From: Limnanthes douglasii subsp. nivea
Lineage: Eukaryota; Streptophyta; Magnoliopsida; Brassicales; Limnanthaceae
Direction: 5' to 3'
Assembly: GCA_036936605.1 (NCBI GenBank)
Contig: JAUPFV010000005.1
Span: 63,570,742-63,634,741, forward strand
Length of the DNA stretch: 64,000 bases
Below are positions 42,603 through 55,519 of the stretch, in pieces (positions within the stretch are counted from its first letter, which is position 1; every line of letters begins with the position of its first letter). A model generated the notes under the pieces. It was not told the origin of the DNA. It saw nothing but the letters and a program-made list of their open reading frames with translations, and made no database searches. The translations under genes and the position numbers were made by a program.

Positions 42603-45600
42603 TTGGAATGCTCGAGGGGTGTCTAATAAACCCACATTAAGAAGACTTAAATCAATTAAAATTACTGAAAATATCAAGGTCATGGTGATTCAAGAGCCTA
42701 TGTCTAAAGGTGATAGGATTAAAGCTGTTGTTGAGGTTTTGGGTTTTGATAAATATGTTGCTAATATATCTGATAAGTTGTGGATTTTCTAGGTTTCTGA
42801 GGTTAACATTAAAGTCATTCTTAATGCTGAGCAATGTATTCACATGGAGTTGGAGTATCCTAATATAAATGAGATGATCTATGTTAGTGCTGTTTATGCT
42901 AAATGCAGTAGATTACAAAGGGTGGAGCTCTGGAACTGTCTTAAAGCTATCTGTGTTAATGCAAGGCCTTGGCTTTGTGTTGGGGACTTTAATACTATTT
43001 CTGTTCATGATGAGCAATTAGGGTGTGTTACTTCTAGTCAATCTAGTATGGATGACTTTAAAGAGGTTATCAGATGCTGTAATTTAAATGATGCTGGTTT
43101 TTGTGGTTCTAAGTTCACTTGGGCAAGAGGAAACAAATGGCGTAGGCTGGATAGGGCTCTGGTTAATGACAAATGGGTGGAATTGTTTTCTGAAACTCAG
43201 GTTTTACACATGGCCAGAACTTGTTCTGACCATGCGCCTCTTTTGATTATTGCTAATACTAACAATGATATTAATAATGTTAACAGGAAAAAAAACTTTA
43301 GATTCCTTAACTTTTGGTGTGATGATGATTCTTTTTTTAGTATTGTGAAGCAGGATTGGAGTCAGCCTCTGATTAGTCATCCTAGCAAGACTTTCTGGTA
43401 TAAGCTTAGGAGGTTGAAGGGTTGTCTTAAGATATGGAGCAAAGATAAGTTTGGGAATATTTTTGATAGTGTTAAGGAGGCAGAGTGTAGGGTCAGGACT
43501 ATGGAAATTCTTCACTATTCTAATAATGATTTGCAGTCTGCTTCTAACTTAGCTATGGCTAATGCATTGTACCTAAAGGCTCTAAGGAATGAAGATTCTT
43601 TTCTAAGGCAAAAATGTTTTAACAACTGGCTGCATGAAGGAGATGGTAATTCTAAATTTTTTTACAGCTACATTGCTAAGAATAAAAGAATGAATGAGAT
43701 AAGAAGTGTTAGAGGTGGTGGTACTTGGATTTTTGGCAAACAAGATATTGGTGCCTCTGCTGCTGGATACTTCAAGAGTATTCTTACTGTTGATCCCTAC
43801 AAGGATAAAGAAGAGGAGGTCAGACTTTTAAATGATATGCATTTTGATTGTATTCCTGCTATGGTTTCTCCTGAGAACAATAGTATGTTGCTCAGTAATG
43901 TTACTGAGGAGGAAATATGGGGAGTCATATGTAAGACGACGAGGGACAGCGCCCATGGTATTGATGGCTTTAACCTTATGTTTTTTAAGTCTTGTTGGCA
44001 GATCATTAAAAAGGACCTTTGCATTGCATTCAATACTTATATTAATGGTTGTCCTATTCCTACTGGTATATTTGCTACAGGAATTTGTTTGATTCCTAAG
44101 AATTCTAATCCTACTTGGTGGGATAGCTATAGGCCTATTGGTCTGTGCACTATGGTTAACAGAATATTTTCTGCTCTTATTAACTCTAGAATGTCTTCTA
44201 TTCTTTCTAAAGTGGTGTCTAACTGTCAGTCTGCCTTTGTAAAGGGTAGGTTAATTCATGACAATGTTCTCTTGGCTAAGGAATTATTATTTGATATTAA
44301 TAGAAGGCCTAAAAGGGGTAATACGGTGGTCCAGTTGGATATGTCGAAAGCCTTTGACAGACTTTCTCATTCTTTTATCTTAAAAGTTCTAAACTCTTTT
44401 GGTTTTAATAGTAAATTTGTTAGTCTTATTAAAGGTCTTATATCTGATGTGCATATTTCGATGCTTATAAATGGGGATTCTTATGACTATTTCAAAATGA
44501 AAAGGGGCCTTAGGCAGGGAGATCCTATTTCTCCTTGTCTGTTTATTCTAAGTGAAGAGTTTCTTGGTAGGGGTCTTTATACTTTATTCAGGTCTAATCC
44601 TTCTATTGGTTACAGTTCTAGATGCTCTCTGGTCATCCCATGTTTAATGTTTGCTGATGATATATTGATTTTCTCTAACAGCAACTCTGATTCTATAAAT
44701 TTGCTTAGTAATTTTCTAGATTTGTATCAGGCAGCTTCTGGGCAAGCTATTAATAAGACTAAAACTAAATTGGTGGTTTCTAGTAATCTAAACTCTTCTA
44801 TGAGGCAGGAGCTTAAGTTACAGACTGGTTTTGAGGTTGACTTTCTTCCTCTTTCTCATTTAGGAGTTACTATTTCTAATAATAATAAGGCTAGTGTTTT
44901 TTTTTGCCTATTCTTAATAAGATTAATGACAAAATTTCGGTCTGGGAGGGTAAGATTCTTTCCTATGGTGGAAGGCTTTCCCTTATTACTAATGTTCTAT
45001 TGCCTATTGTTTACTATTGGCTGCAATGTTGTGATCTGCCTAGGTCTATCATCTATAAGATTGAACAGATTTGTAACAGGTTTTTATGGAGATCTAAGCA
45101 TGATCAGAAGGCTATTCATTGGTCTACTTGGCGTTACATTTGTAAGCCTTTTAATGAGGGGGGTTTGAATGTGAGGTCTCTTTTGGATGTGCAAAATTCC
45201 TTTTCTCATAAGCTATGGTTTATGTTCAGAAGGAATGATAGTCTTTGGGCTAATGCTATGCATGATATTTATTGTAAATTCAATCATCCTTTTTATGTTA
45301 ACATGAAGGGCTCTCTTGTATGGAAGAGATTATGCAGTATAAGGAGTCAAGCTGATAGAAATGTTACATGGTCTTTGGGTAATGGCAATATCGACTTCTG
45401 GAAGGATTCTTGGCATGGATTGCCTGCTATTGCTACTGAGCAAAGTGTGTCCTGGTATATAAATGTAAAAGTAAATACTTATTGGAATAATAATGTTTGG
45501 TGTTTGAATGATGTTCAGGATTCTATTGATTCTAATAGAATTAGTAAAATTAAGAGCACTTACATTACTGATAAGGTGGATGCTATTCGCTGGATTTTAT

Positions 45601-46697
45601 CTGATAATGGACAGTTCAATCTGAATTCCACCTGAGAACAATTATGAGATAAGTATACTAGTTTGTCTATATATAAGAAACTCTGGAATGCAAAGGTTCC
45701 TAGAAAGTTTTCATTTATGACTTCGAAAATTTTGCAGGGTTTTGTTTCTGTTGATTCAATAATAATTAAAAAACATTTTAATTTGGTCTCAAAATGTGTT
45801 TTTTGTGAGCATTGTGAGGACATGAATCATCTGTTCATTAGTTTCCCTTTTGCCTGGCAGTTATGGAACTGGTTTGCAGTTATCTTTAAAATCAAAATAA
45901 AGAGATCTATGATTATTTCGCATATTTTAAAATGCTGGTTTGGTTTTTCTAAGGCTAAATTCCATGTTACTCGCCTAATTCCGCAAATCATTCTTTGGAT
46001 TATTTGGAAAGCCAGGAACTTGTTTAAGCATAGTGGTGTCTTTATGAGTGTTTCTAAGGCTATTGATAGAATTATAAACATTATTAAGGGTCTGGACTCT
46101 AATGGTTATTTTAGTTTTAAGCATTGGATGGGTGTTAATAGTGCAGGCTCTATGTTTGGATGCAATAGTTCTATAAAGAAGAAGGTGTTACCGGCTTACC
46201 TGAAATGGATTCGCCCGAGCTCTGGTCGTATCAAGTTGAATGTGGACGCGTCTTACATCAATAATGGGGAGTCAGCTGCAGGAATCGTTTTCAGAGATGT
46301 TGATGGTGTTATCTTGGCGACATATGGCTATCTTCTGGGAAAGGCATCCCCGCTTCAGGCAGAAACCCTAACATTGCTTCAGGGTCTTGTTATTTGCTTC
46401 AAGGAAGGGTGGAATTGCGTTGATGTAGAATCCGATTCTCTTATCCTCATCAATCAGCTTTCTATTACTTCTGGATCTGATTCTGAGGATAAAATCTTGA
46501 GCTATTGCAGAAGAGCTCTGAGACCAGGAATGGCCATTAATCACATCTCAAGGGTCCAAAACCAGGCGGCCGACTGGCTCGCGAAGTGGACCCTTAAGTG
46601 TAAGCATAAAGTCTTCTATCATCATCAAAGTGCTCCTCCTGGTTTACTTGCGATAACTTTTCTGGAGAGTCTCGATCTGAGTTACTTGACTTTGTAA
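42580..46697 (+). pseudogene. LINE ORF2: endonuclease, reverse transcriptase, RNase H
   Basis: An APE-type endonuclease begins VINWNARGVSNKPTLRRLK and includes VGDFNTISVHDEQ, GSKFTWARG and a terminal CSDHAPLLI. The RT follows: NPTWWDSYRPIGLC, QSAFVKGRLIHDN, VVQLDMSKAFDRLSHSF, RGLRQGDPISPCLF and the active box FADDILIF near 44650. A reverse-transcriptase zinc-binding segment lies near 45660-45850 (FCEHCEDMNHLF). RNase H is at about 46225-46590: KLNVDASYINNGESAAGIV, ESDSLILI and NQAADWLAKW. In-frame stops lie at 42790 (TAG) and 45633 (TGA), and a frameshift at the T run near 44896-44906. Confidence 0.93.
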
Positions 46698-47084
46698 TCC
46701 AAGATCTGTGCTGGTATTGAGAAGGGAATGATGCTTCAATAGTTTGAAAGTTGGCTGTTTGTTGTAATGATTTAGGGTTTTGTTTGTAAATCGAAGGGTT
46801 GATTAATGGTTTTCATTGGTGCTCTCACCTATTTCCTGTTTTCTCTTCAAGATTGAAGGAAAGTGTACTAAAGGCGGCGTCGACCTTTGAATTGACCATA
46901 GTGTTTAGGGTTTCTGGTTCGCGATTGGAGGCGAGGGAAGAGGAAAGAGGAAGGAGTAAAGGCTCTGAGTGTTTTAGGGTTTGGATATTGACTCTTGTCA
47001 ACTTTGACTGTATTGGGTTTTATTTGTTGAGCCCTTGTTTGTGGGCTGAACGGTTTTATTAATATAATGGTATTATTTAAAAAA
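46698..47084 (+). other. LINE 3' UTR and poly-A tail
   Basis: Non-coding 3' part after the RNase H stop, ending in an A9 run. GT-rich stretches occur but no canonical coding frame. Confidence 0.8.
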
Positions 47085-47101
47085 AAATAAACTACCAATT
47101 C
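47085..47101. repeat. LINE target-site duplication, right copy
   Basis: AAATAAACTACCAATTC matches 40847-40863. Confidence 0.95.
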
Positions 47102-47300
47102 AGTTCAATTTGAATTTAGATGTAGATTCTTTTAGATAAAAACCACAAACTATTTTCGTATAAATATACACAAATATAAATAAAACCGAAAAGGTAACAA
47201 ATTAGTTCGAGATATAGCCGGCCTCCATATAAAATTGGCTCACTTATTTTTCATTGGGCTATAACGTTAGAAAACCCAACACATAAGTTAACCCAAATAC

Positions 47301-47381
47301 GGTGGCGCCATACGGAGCAATATATGTTTTAGAATTGTTTTTGGAGCCAAATACGAAAAAAATACGGTATCTTGGCGCCAA
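47301..47381 (+). promoter_or_regulatory. Two E2F-like GGCGCC sites in the FAS1 promoter
   Basis: GGTGGCGCCAT at 47301-47311 and the perfect palindrome TTGGCGCCAA at 47372-47381 lie 0.29-0.37 kb before the FAS1 ATG. Both contain the E2F core (T-T-S-G-C-G-C variants). Arabidopsis FAS1 is an established E2F target, so cell-cycle control through these sites is a reasonable inference. The sites remain between the LINE and the gene. Confidence 0.65.
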
Positions 47382-47668
47382 CTCATGCCGTATTTTAATC
47401 ATTTTCCCCATTACTTTTATCTCTCCAAGGTGCTTTAACTCTTCCATTTCTTACTTACAAATTTACAATCCATTTCCACTCCTATTCCCCCCTTCAACCT
47501 CAATCTTTCACCTACCAAAAGCCCCAAAGTTCATATTTTTTTTCTTCATTCGTTTCTTGCTTCTCAGATCTGATGTTTTTGGCATTTCGTTGGGTTCATA
47601 GGATTTAGTTTTCTTTTTTTGTTTTGTTTACTATTTAGCGATTAGGGTTCATATTTGTTGCGACAGTC

Positions 47669-50600
47669 ATGGACGTTGACGATTCAAAAACGAACAATCA
47701 AGACCAAGTCAAGAAGACCCTGAAGCGAAAGAGACCATCTTTGGTACTGGAAAGTTTAACCGTCGAGCAGAAAGAGACCCAAATCAGTGTGTTGAACCAT
47801 GAAATCGAGGCCCTTTTTCGGTATTACCGAGAAATGAAATCGGGTTTTGAAATTAGTTTGAGCGAGTGCTCTTCGGTGAACTCGATGGTGGCGGTGTTGA
47901 TGGAGGAGCAAGGGTTGCCGCTGTCAAAGCTGGTGGACGAGATTTATGCGAAGGTTAAGGAAAGGATTCCGAGTGTGACGGCTGCGACAGTGAAGAGCTC
48001 AGTTGTTTTTGTTGGTCAGAGGTTCTCATATGGAGTCCCCAATGACGATGCCGATGTGTTGGAGGATGATACTCACTCTTGCCTCTGGTGCTGGGAGGTA
48101 ATATGTTATTCTTTCATTCCAATTCGTAGAACTGATCATGTTCATGTATAACTCGGTGTGTAATGTGCTTAGTAGATTTAAACAATGATCGTTGTGTATG
48201 CTGTTTACATTTGATATCTGATGTTTACTGTTTCTTTGTAAAATTTGCAGAGATCATTCTGGTTCTTTAATGTTTGTTTGAATTATAGTCTGCCATTTGC
48301 AAATTATTTTATGTTTTTCATTCAATATAGTTCCCTACAAATTTTAATTAATTTAGTTATCAGTTTCGATTTCTTCAGTTATGCCTCAAATCTTCCCGCA
48401 ATCTTCTATTTATCTCTTCTGCTTATTCAACTGGGAGTTTACTGTGGGATATAGTGTTGCAGTAGAGCATTTTTCACTTTTCTACAGCTAAATAATGGTT
48501 GACAATGTTGTTATTAATATGCCCCTTTTCTGCTATTAGACACGGGATCTGAAACTAATGCCCAAAGCAATACGTGGGGCTTTAAAAATCCGACGGACTT
48601 GTCGTAAAAAGATTCATGAGAGGATTGCTGCTGTATCGGGTAAGTTGGTTGTTCCATCGAGTTTATAGTGCTGCTGTAAAAAAAGACTAGCTGATGCCTA
48701 TGCCTTGTTTCAGAAATGATAGCTGCACTTCGAAGATCGGAGAGTGATAAGGCTTCCAGAAATGATTTAGTGAAAGCTTCAGAAAAACTTGGTAAAGTTA
48801 TATGTGAGGCAGATATACGTATATTGCTGGAAAACATGCTACAGAAGAATGGCGCTGATGTGTATGTATATATTGAGGCTCTACTGTCTTGAATTCACCA
48901 CAGAATCTACTTTGCTTTTTTACATGCCTGTAATTTTGTCTACAGGGCTGCGATGGAAGTGAAGAGAGAAGAGAAAAAGCGGATCAGACAGATGGAGATA
49001 AACAAAAGGGAAACTGAGAAAGAGAACAGGAGAATTGAGCGCAAACTACAGAATGAGAGGTTGCAAAGTGTGAGTGCAGATCTTCCTATTACACTTTTTG
49101 TTCTATTTATGATTTTAAGTGTCTGCTACTTTGTTACATGCTGCCTAATACTATATGTTGCCTGAGACCATGTAATTTTTGTCTTTATTATTTCTCTATG
49201 TTTGAAAGTTAGCAATATTGAGAAATTTTCAGAATGGATACCTTACACACCTTGCTAAGTTGTTGCGGTGTTGTTATATCTTTCTTTTTTCCATTATTGT
49301 GTGTACAATCTAAAAACTTTCTTGTTGTACTTTGGATATACATTGTCTCATTATGTTACTTTGCTGATTGAGTAGTTATTCCCTGTGTTCAGGAAAAGAT
49401 GAAGCAGCAGGAGGCCGAGAAAGATGAAAAACGTCGTGAAAAGGAAGAATCCGAAACAAAGAAGCAATTAAAGAAGCAGCAGGATGAAGCTGAGAAAATG
49501 CAACGGCGACGGGAGAAAGAACAAACAGAGCACAAAAAGCAACTTGCTGTACAAAAGCAAGCTTCAATAATGGAGAGTTTTCTTAAAAGAAGTAAAACGA
49601 TTCCAGCAACCCAGAATGAGTTGCTTTCTAGCAAACCCGAAGCCACTGATTTATCAGCCAAGAAAAGCAAAACTAAAGCTGACACAGTTACTGAAATTAT
49701 GGATCGTGCTTTTTCATCGACTAGTGAGATTAACCTTGACGACCTCCGCAAGTATGCCCTTTTAATATTCATTTTCTATTTGTGTCGTTTGAGTTTTATT
49801 AACCTGGTTTTCAAACTCTAATGGTGTTAGCACTTGTGCTTTACAGGTCACACTTGTCATCTTGGCATACATTAGGCCAATCTATTCGATCTAACCCCAA
49901 ACAGCGATGGGGCATGAGAAGCAAGCCTAGAAAGGAACTTTTTAAGCAACTTAAGCTTGCGGATGATATGAACACTGAGAAGCTTGTAGATGGATGGGGA
50001 GAAAAAACTTCCAATGGCACATCCTGTTTTACTACTTCAGAAATGTCTCTTCCATCTGCTAAGAAGTCCAAACAAAGGAGGCAGTTGCTGCAGTTTGATA
50101 AGACCAATAGACCTGCTTTTTATGGAATATGGCCAAAACAAAGGTAAGTTAATTTTTGTATAACAAGTCTCTTCTTCCTTCATAAGTTAAGTTAGAATAC
50201 CTTGGATTGTACTTTTGACCCTATGCCAAGTCATGCAATTTTTTCTTGTCAAGTTTGTTGCCTAAAAGATTTCTATTCTTTTGCTTTCCTTAGAGAGAGT
50301 TTGAAGTTCATCAATTGAATTGTCCTACATTAGGGGCATTGCTTGGTGCCATAGCATGTAAAATAATTAGATTGAGATGTTTATATAACTAATTATATAT
50401 ATTTTCTTTGATATTGTACTTCTATCTATAGTATCTTTGTGGTTTGTTTGGATTTACAGTGCACTGACACTTTGTGTGATGACTTTTATGCAGCCAAGTT
50501 GTGAGACCACGTCTTCCTTTAGTAATGGATCCAGACTTAGATTATGATGTTGACAGTGATGATGAATGGGAAGAGGTACTTCTTATTTGAAACATTCAAC

Positions 50601-52561
50601 ATAGATTTTGAAGTGATCTTTATAGGAAAAATTTAGAATGACGGTCAATTGATACTGCTGTATTTTTGTAGGAAGAGCCTGGGGAAAGCCTCTCCGACTG
50701 TGATAAAGACGAAGATGAAGGTTTGGAGGAAGGATTTTCAAAAGTTGACGATGAAGATGATAGTGATGAAGATGGTTTTTTTGTGCCTGATGGATATCTT
50801 TCTGAAAATGAGGTAAGATTAACCCCTTACCTTCTAGAGAAGCATCTTAATTTTAGCAAATAACATGCTGTATTATGTTGAAAAGTGTCCACATCTAAAG
50901 ATATTATAACAAAATCATGTAATTGAAATGACCAGTGTGACCTATCACGTTATGTTTTTGCTGCATAGATTCGTACTTTCACGCTTGCTATCTGAGGTTT
51001 GTTGTCATGTGATGACTATGCCTTGAAACTGCAACGGCGTGGTGTGTCATGTTCCAGTTGTGATATGTATATGTTCTTATGTGTGTGTTTATATACACTT
51101 ATCTAGACTTGTGAGCATGTGAATAAATGAAAAAGGTAATATGCTTCTAAACTTTTACTCCTTTCTATATTTGATTTGATCATAACAATCCTGTAAATCA
51201 ACAGATCTGCCCAGTAGTATTCTCAGCAGCTCAAAATCGGTTTTGATAAGAATTTTGTTGTTTTTGCATTCAGGGTGTACAAGTTGACCGAATGGAATGT
51301 GATCCTCGGGTAGAGGAGACCAGAAGTTCCCCGAATAGCAAGGAAGACACACAGAACGAAGAGTTCCAGGCATTGATCCGTCATCAGAAATATATGCACA
51401 AGCTAACTGAGAATGCTCTAAGGAAAAACCAGCCCTTTATCATACTTAATCTGATGCATCAAATGTCCTCAGTTTTAGTTACTGAAGATGAGAATGGCAC
51501 TCCTAATACGGAAAAGACGTGCCTGCAAGCTCTTAGGATCCGTGCATTTACTGGTGTCCCACCTGTGGAGATATCAATTGAAAATACACAAGATGAAGTT
51601 CAGGATGTTAGTCCGTCAAATGGCAAGGGCGCTGCACCACCCACTCTGCCACCTATACAAGACTCGGATTTGCCTGCAATGGTAAGTAGTCCATTGTTTG
51701 GTTACAGTTTTTAGTTAAATAGATTATGTAGGGTAACCAGTTGTCTTTTATTTTCTTTCAGGTGTCTATAATTCAATCTTGCCCTCAAGGAATAAATAAA
51801 GTCGTTAAGATGTTGCTGCAGAAGTTTCCTGATGTGTCGAAGTCTCAGCTGAAAAATAAAGTGCGAGAAATATCAGATTTTTCAGATAACCGTTGGCAGG
51901 TTTGTCGTCATCTTGAACTTATTATTCTAATTATCAGGCCTGACTTCATGAATCTTGGTTTATATTGTTACGGTTAGGATTTCAATAGGATTGTAAAATA
52001 AAATGTGCAAAATTAACAGACCATTTTGTTTTGCCCTTAATAAATGCATGCATATTGCATACTTCTACGTATTAGAGACAGTTCTCGGAAAAGAGTCAAG
52101 TTGTTAAGTTTAATGCCAAACTAATCCTACCTTTCCAATTCTTGTTGTTTTTTGAATTTTTTACCTTCTCTGGTGAAAGTAAAAAAGTATTAACATAATT
52201 CATAGTGACAATTCATGATCACTTGTACTAATGAATGGCAGATGTTTTTGATATAATAGGTAAGAAGAGATGTCTTGATCAAGCTTGGATTGTCATCTCC
52301 CCCAGGTACTTAATCATTTGATAAATTGCTTGTGCGATTTTGGTTGGGAAGTAGATAAGTGTAACTCACCAGCATTTATAAATTTGAGTTTCAGAAAAAA
52401 GCGCACGGAGGACAAAAACCATTGCCTCTTTTTTCTCTAAAAGGTGCTTGCCTCCTTCTCTTAAAAGCGGCAGCAGCAGCCTGAATGAATCACCAGAGCA
52501 GGCACCTATGAAGAGAAGCAAAGTAGAGGAAGAGCAAGTGGAATGCACAGGTACTGTATAG
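47669..52561 (+). CDS. FAS1: Chromatin assembly factor 1 subunit FAS1 (CAF-1 large subunit), 12 exons
   Basis: Exons: 47669-48097, 48540-48639, 48714-48861, 48946-49069, 49393-49751, 49847-50143, 50494-50575, 50672-50812, 51274-51681, 51762-51899, 52260-52305, 52395-52561; all junctions GT/AG and phases agree. The spliced frame is 812 aa with no stop; Arabidopsis FAS1 is about 815 aa. Domains: basic N-terminus with KRKRPS; K/E/R-rich coiled coil (KER) at about 226-320; a PIP-like QASIMESFL at 323-331; the conserved SSWHTLGQSIRSNPKQRWGM and RPAFYGIWPK region; acidic ED domain at about 495-560; winged-helix C-terminal domain at about 697-757; and IASFFSKRCLPP near the end. With FAS2 and MSI1 it deposits histone H3-H4 onto newly replicated DNA in the nucleus. 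An intron between exons 1 and 2 and one of 461 bp before exon 9 contain no genes. No defect is seen. Confidence 0.95.
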
Positions 52562-54379
52562 ATTGTTTCGAGGTCTTGTTCCTTTTTTGAACTTGTAATG
52601 TTTTTGCATATGGTTTCCAACTGTAAACATCATGATGTACTAAAATGCTGTTTGATCTGGATATGGGTCAGTTACAGTTGCTGAAATTTCAAGTTTGGGA
52701 TTTTAGAATATGAATTGGTCGAAATGTTTTGTTAATAACTTTTGTTGAAAATTCTGAGGGAAAAATTAAACAGAATTTGTTAGCTGTCGAATTATTGCAA
52801 AAAAAGATTTGATGAGCGGAACAAATAGTGTACAGTTCTTTTTAAGAGGGAACCCTCGTCGGCTATGGTTACCTTTGGTTATGAACATGTGTTACTTCCG
52901 CGCATATGAACATGTCTTACTCCACCACTTCTTCAGCTATTTTTGTTTTTAGATGTACCAAACATGTCTTACTCTACAAACTCTGACGTACCAAAATATA
53001 TAGATAAATTACTTTAATAAATAAAATAAAATCTAAATATGGTATAAACTTGCTTTTTAAAACCAAAAAGGCACTATTTTTCTTGATAGCGTCCATAACC
53101 ACATGGGCTAGACAACTCTGCTTTTGTAGCATGGAATGGTCCCATTCTTTCCGTGTTTCCTTTTTCGTAATTCAAAGATATATTATCTAGGTCGTAAACG
53201 CCTGCTCCTGTTTTCCTTACCCTTTCGAAAAGTAAAATTTGTTCAAATATTTGATATTTTATTTAGTAAACACATGTAATACAAAAAATTAATAATTATA
53301 TGACTAAGAGAAAGAACCGACCTTCCATCATCTAACGTTTAGTTTATTTTGGTCTCACCTTTTATCATATCACAAAATGATTTTGCACTTATGTCATATA
53401 ACATTTATATTTTATATTAGTCTTACAATTAATATTTAAGTATCAATTTATTGTTTATGTTTCGGATATAACATTTTTATATCGTTTCTGGCATTTTTAT
53501 TTACACTAATATTAGTATCTAGTATTTAGTTATGATTTCTATTATTTAGGTCTTGCATATAATGTTTAGGGCATTTAACGTGTAGGTCTCACATGCTATC
53601 GTATATCTATTGTGGTTTAGCATTTACATCTCTCATGCTATAGCATATCTATTATGGTCTAACATTTAGGTATCATATGGTCTTGCATCGATCGTGATAG
53701 CATTTTGGTCTCGCATATACCTTTGTCTTGCATATAGGATATCGCTTCTACTTTGGTCTTGTATATAAAGTCCCGCATCTACTATTTACATTTTACTATG
53801 GTCTCATATCTAGTCGGATGTGAGATGCACGTAGTAAAACTTACATAAAAATAAGAATAACGTAGTTGGAAATCTAGCTCGCGCCTTATATAGTTAGTAA
53901 ATGTATTTGAGGTATTAAAAAAACTAGATAGTAGGTTGTAATAGCAAAGTTAGCCGAATATCTAGTTTGAATAAATGATAACTATATGTTTGACTTTTGA
54001 TAGTTATTAATACTTCACCATTTAATTCTTCATGATTTAAAATTAATTTTTGTTTTATTTTTATAAATAAAATATTATAAATTTTAATTCATAATTAGAA
54101 ATTTTATCTCATAATTAGAATATCAATCGATTTGATTCTTAATTATTTTTCGTATATAATTTATCTGAGTTGAATCACTTGTAAAATAATAGTAAACTGA
54201 TAGTATTTTTTTATAATATTATAATAAATTTATTAATTTATTAAGTTACAATACATTTGAACTGATTAGCTTGAAAAACAAACGTGGATGAAATGCTCTC
54301 TTCAAGAATGATTCCAACCCTTTTTTGAAACCTTAATTTGAACCTTTCTAAATCTACAAAAATCCCATGAACCTCATCT
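52562..54379. other. FAS1 3' flank and AT-rich intergenic DNA
   Basis: The FAS1 3' UTR must begin at 52562; no poly-A signal is certain. Further on there is no protein-like frame. A degenerate repeat at about 53520-53830 reuses words like GGTCTYGCATAT, ATCTATTRTGGT and AGCATTTA. GAACATGTSTTACTYC occurs twice near 52880-52930. I see no element termini. Confidence 0.5.
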
Positions 54380-55450
54380 CGAGGTGATTCTCATCATTCT
54401 CAAATCAATACTACTGAAATCTCTCTTCCTCATCTCGGGGAAGAAGTACAAGGTCATCCTCAAGCTTCGGAAACGGAAACCCCCCAATCTGAAGCTTTTT
54501 CTAAAACAATACCAAAAGATTCTTCTATGGAAGCTTTCCTTCCGCTCCTAGTACGAAAAACTCACCTCAGCAGAAGATATCTCCAAATCATCAAGAAATG
54601 AGATCCAACACAGTATTAAAAAAACAACCAATATCGATTCAACTAAGCGAAAATGGAGTTCGACAGAAAAGAAGCTTCACCGACATCGTTAAAGCAAAAG
54701 ACTAGAAGTTCAGTTATGCAACGATATAATTTTAGTAGAAAGAAGAGCACCAAACTATCATCTTCAAGAAGTTAGAAAATAAGTCTATTCTTTCTTTCTC
54801 CAAGTTTACAATAATCGCTAAATTCTCATTTGGAACACCAAAATTACAAGAAATAAAAACTTTTCTAAATCCAGTCAAATTCTTAGGTTTATACATCTTA
54901 TATGCATGGGACTATAGGCACATATTTATAGAATTATACAATATTTCTGACCTTAGTAAAATATGAAAGAGAAATGTATATTCTATAGGTCAATATTCTT
55001 TAAGAAATCTGAGATGATAACCTAATTTTAACCCCAAAGTGGAGTCTCTTGAGACTACAGTTTGGGTATATTTTCCTAAAGTTCTTGAATATATGTATAA
55101 CCATGTTTCAATCTTGCAAATGGAAAAGACAATATGCTTGCTTTGGTCCATTTGGATTCCAACCACAAACAGAGCGAGTTTGAGTAGCTGTAAATCTCTC
55201 ATCATCATTAACATCACTATTCCTCTTCCATAAAAACTTTGGATGGGTTTTAGGGAAGAAGATGGATTATAGAAGTCCATTAAATATGGTGGCATGCCCA
55301 AGTATTGAAAATCTTGCAAGTACTTAGGCCACATTGATTCAAACTGTAATAAAGACCTCAATTTAACTAAAAGGTTAGCTGACAATCAGCTAACATCTTC
55401 TTCCAATCCAATCTCAAAGGTGAATCCACATATCTAAAAAGAACAATGGA
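54380..55450 (+). pseudogene. LINE ORF1 remnant (DUF4283)
   Basis: Plus-strand translation in shifting frames gives SFTDIVKAK, LSFSKFTIIAKFSFGTPKLQE and IGQYSLRNL, then NPKVESLETTVWVYFPKVLE followed by pieces typical of DUF4283 (RTSLSSC...I-x-I-x-L-P). The order matches ORF1 of the intact LINE, but the sequence is a different family. Many stops. Confidence 0.7.
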
Positions 55451-55519
55451 TAAAAAAGAAAAACAAATAGTTATAAATGATTTCAAAAAACAAAAAACAG
55501 ACACAACTTCTCCCAAACA

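Larger units (their letters stand above)
40864..47084 (+). mobile_element. Full-length L1-like LINE retrotransposon
   Basis: It is bounded by a 14-17 bp target duplication and ends in an A-rich tail (after AATGGTATTATTT). The 5' UTR (40864-41237) is pyrimidine-rich. ORF1 and ORF2 overlap by 23 bp. ORF2 contains endonuclease, RT and a C-terminal RNase H, as in many plant L1 elements. Only three stops and one homopolymer frameshift are visible over 5.4 kb of coding sequence, so this is a fairly young copy. It lies less than 600 bp from the FAS1 start codon, same orientation. Confidence 0.95.

Noticed and set aside
47302..47601. Upstream frame in the FAS1 leader as a regulatory uORF or separate gene
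   Set aside because: It begins with GTG rather than ATG and overlaps promoter sites. There is no sign of translation.
48245..48454. Extra exon or small ORF within the first FAS1 intron
   Set aside because: Including it would break the phase-0 junction between WE and TRDL that matches the family. Composition is intronic (T-rich).
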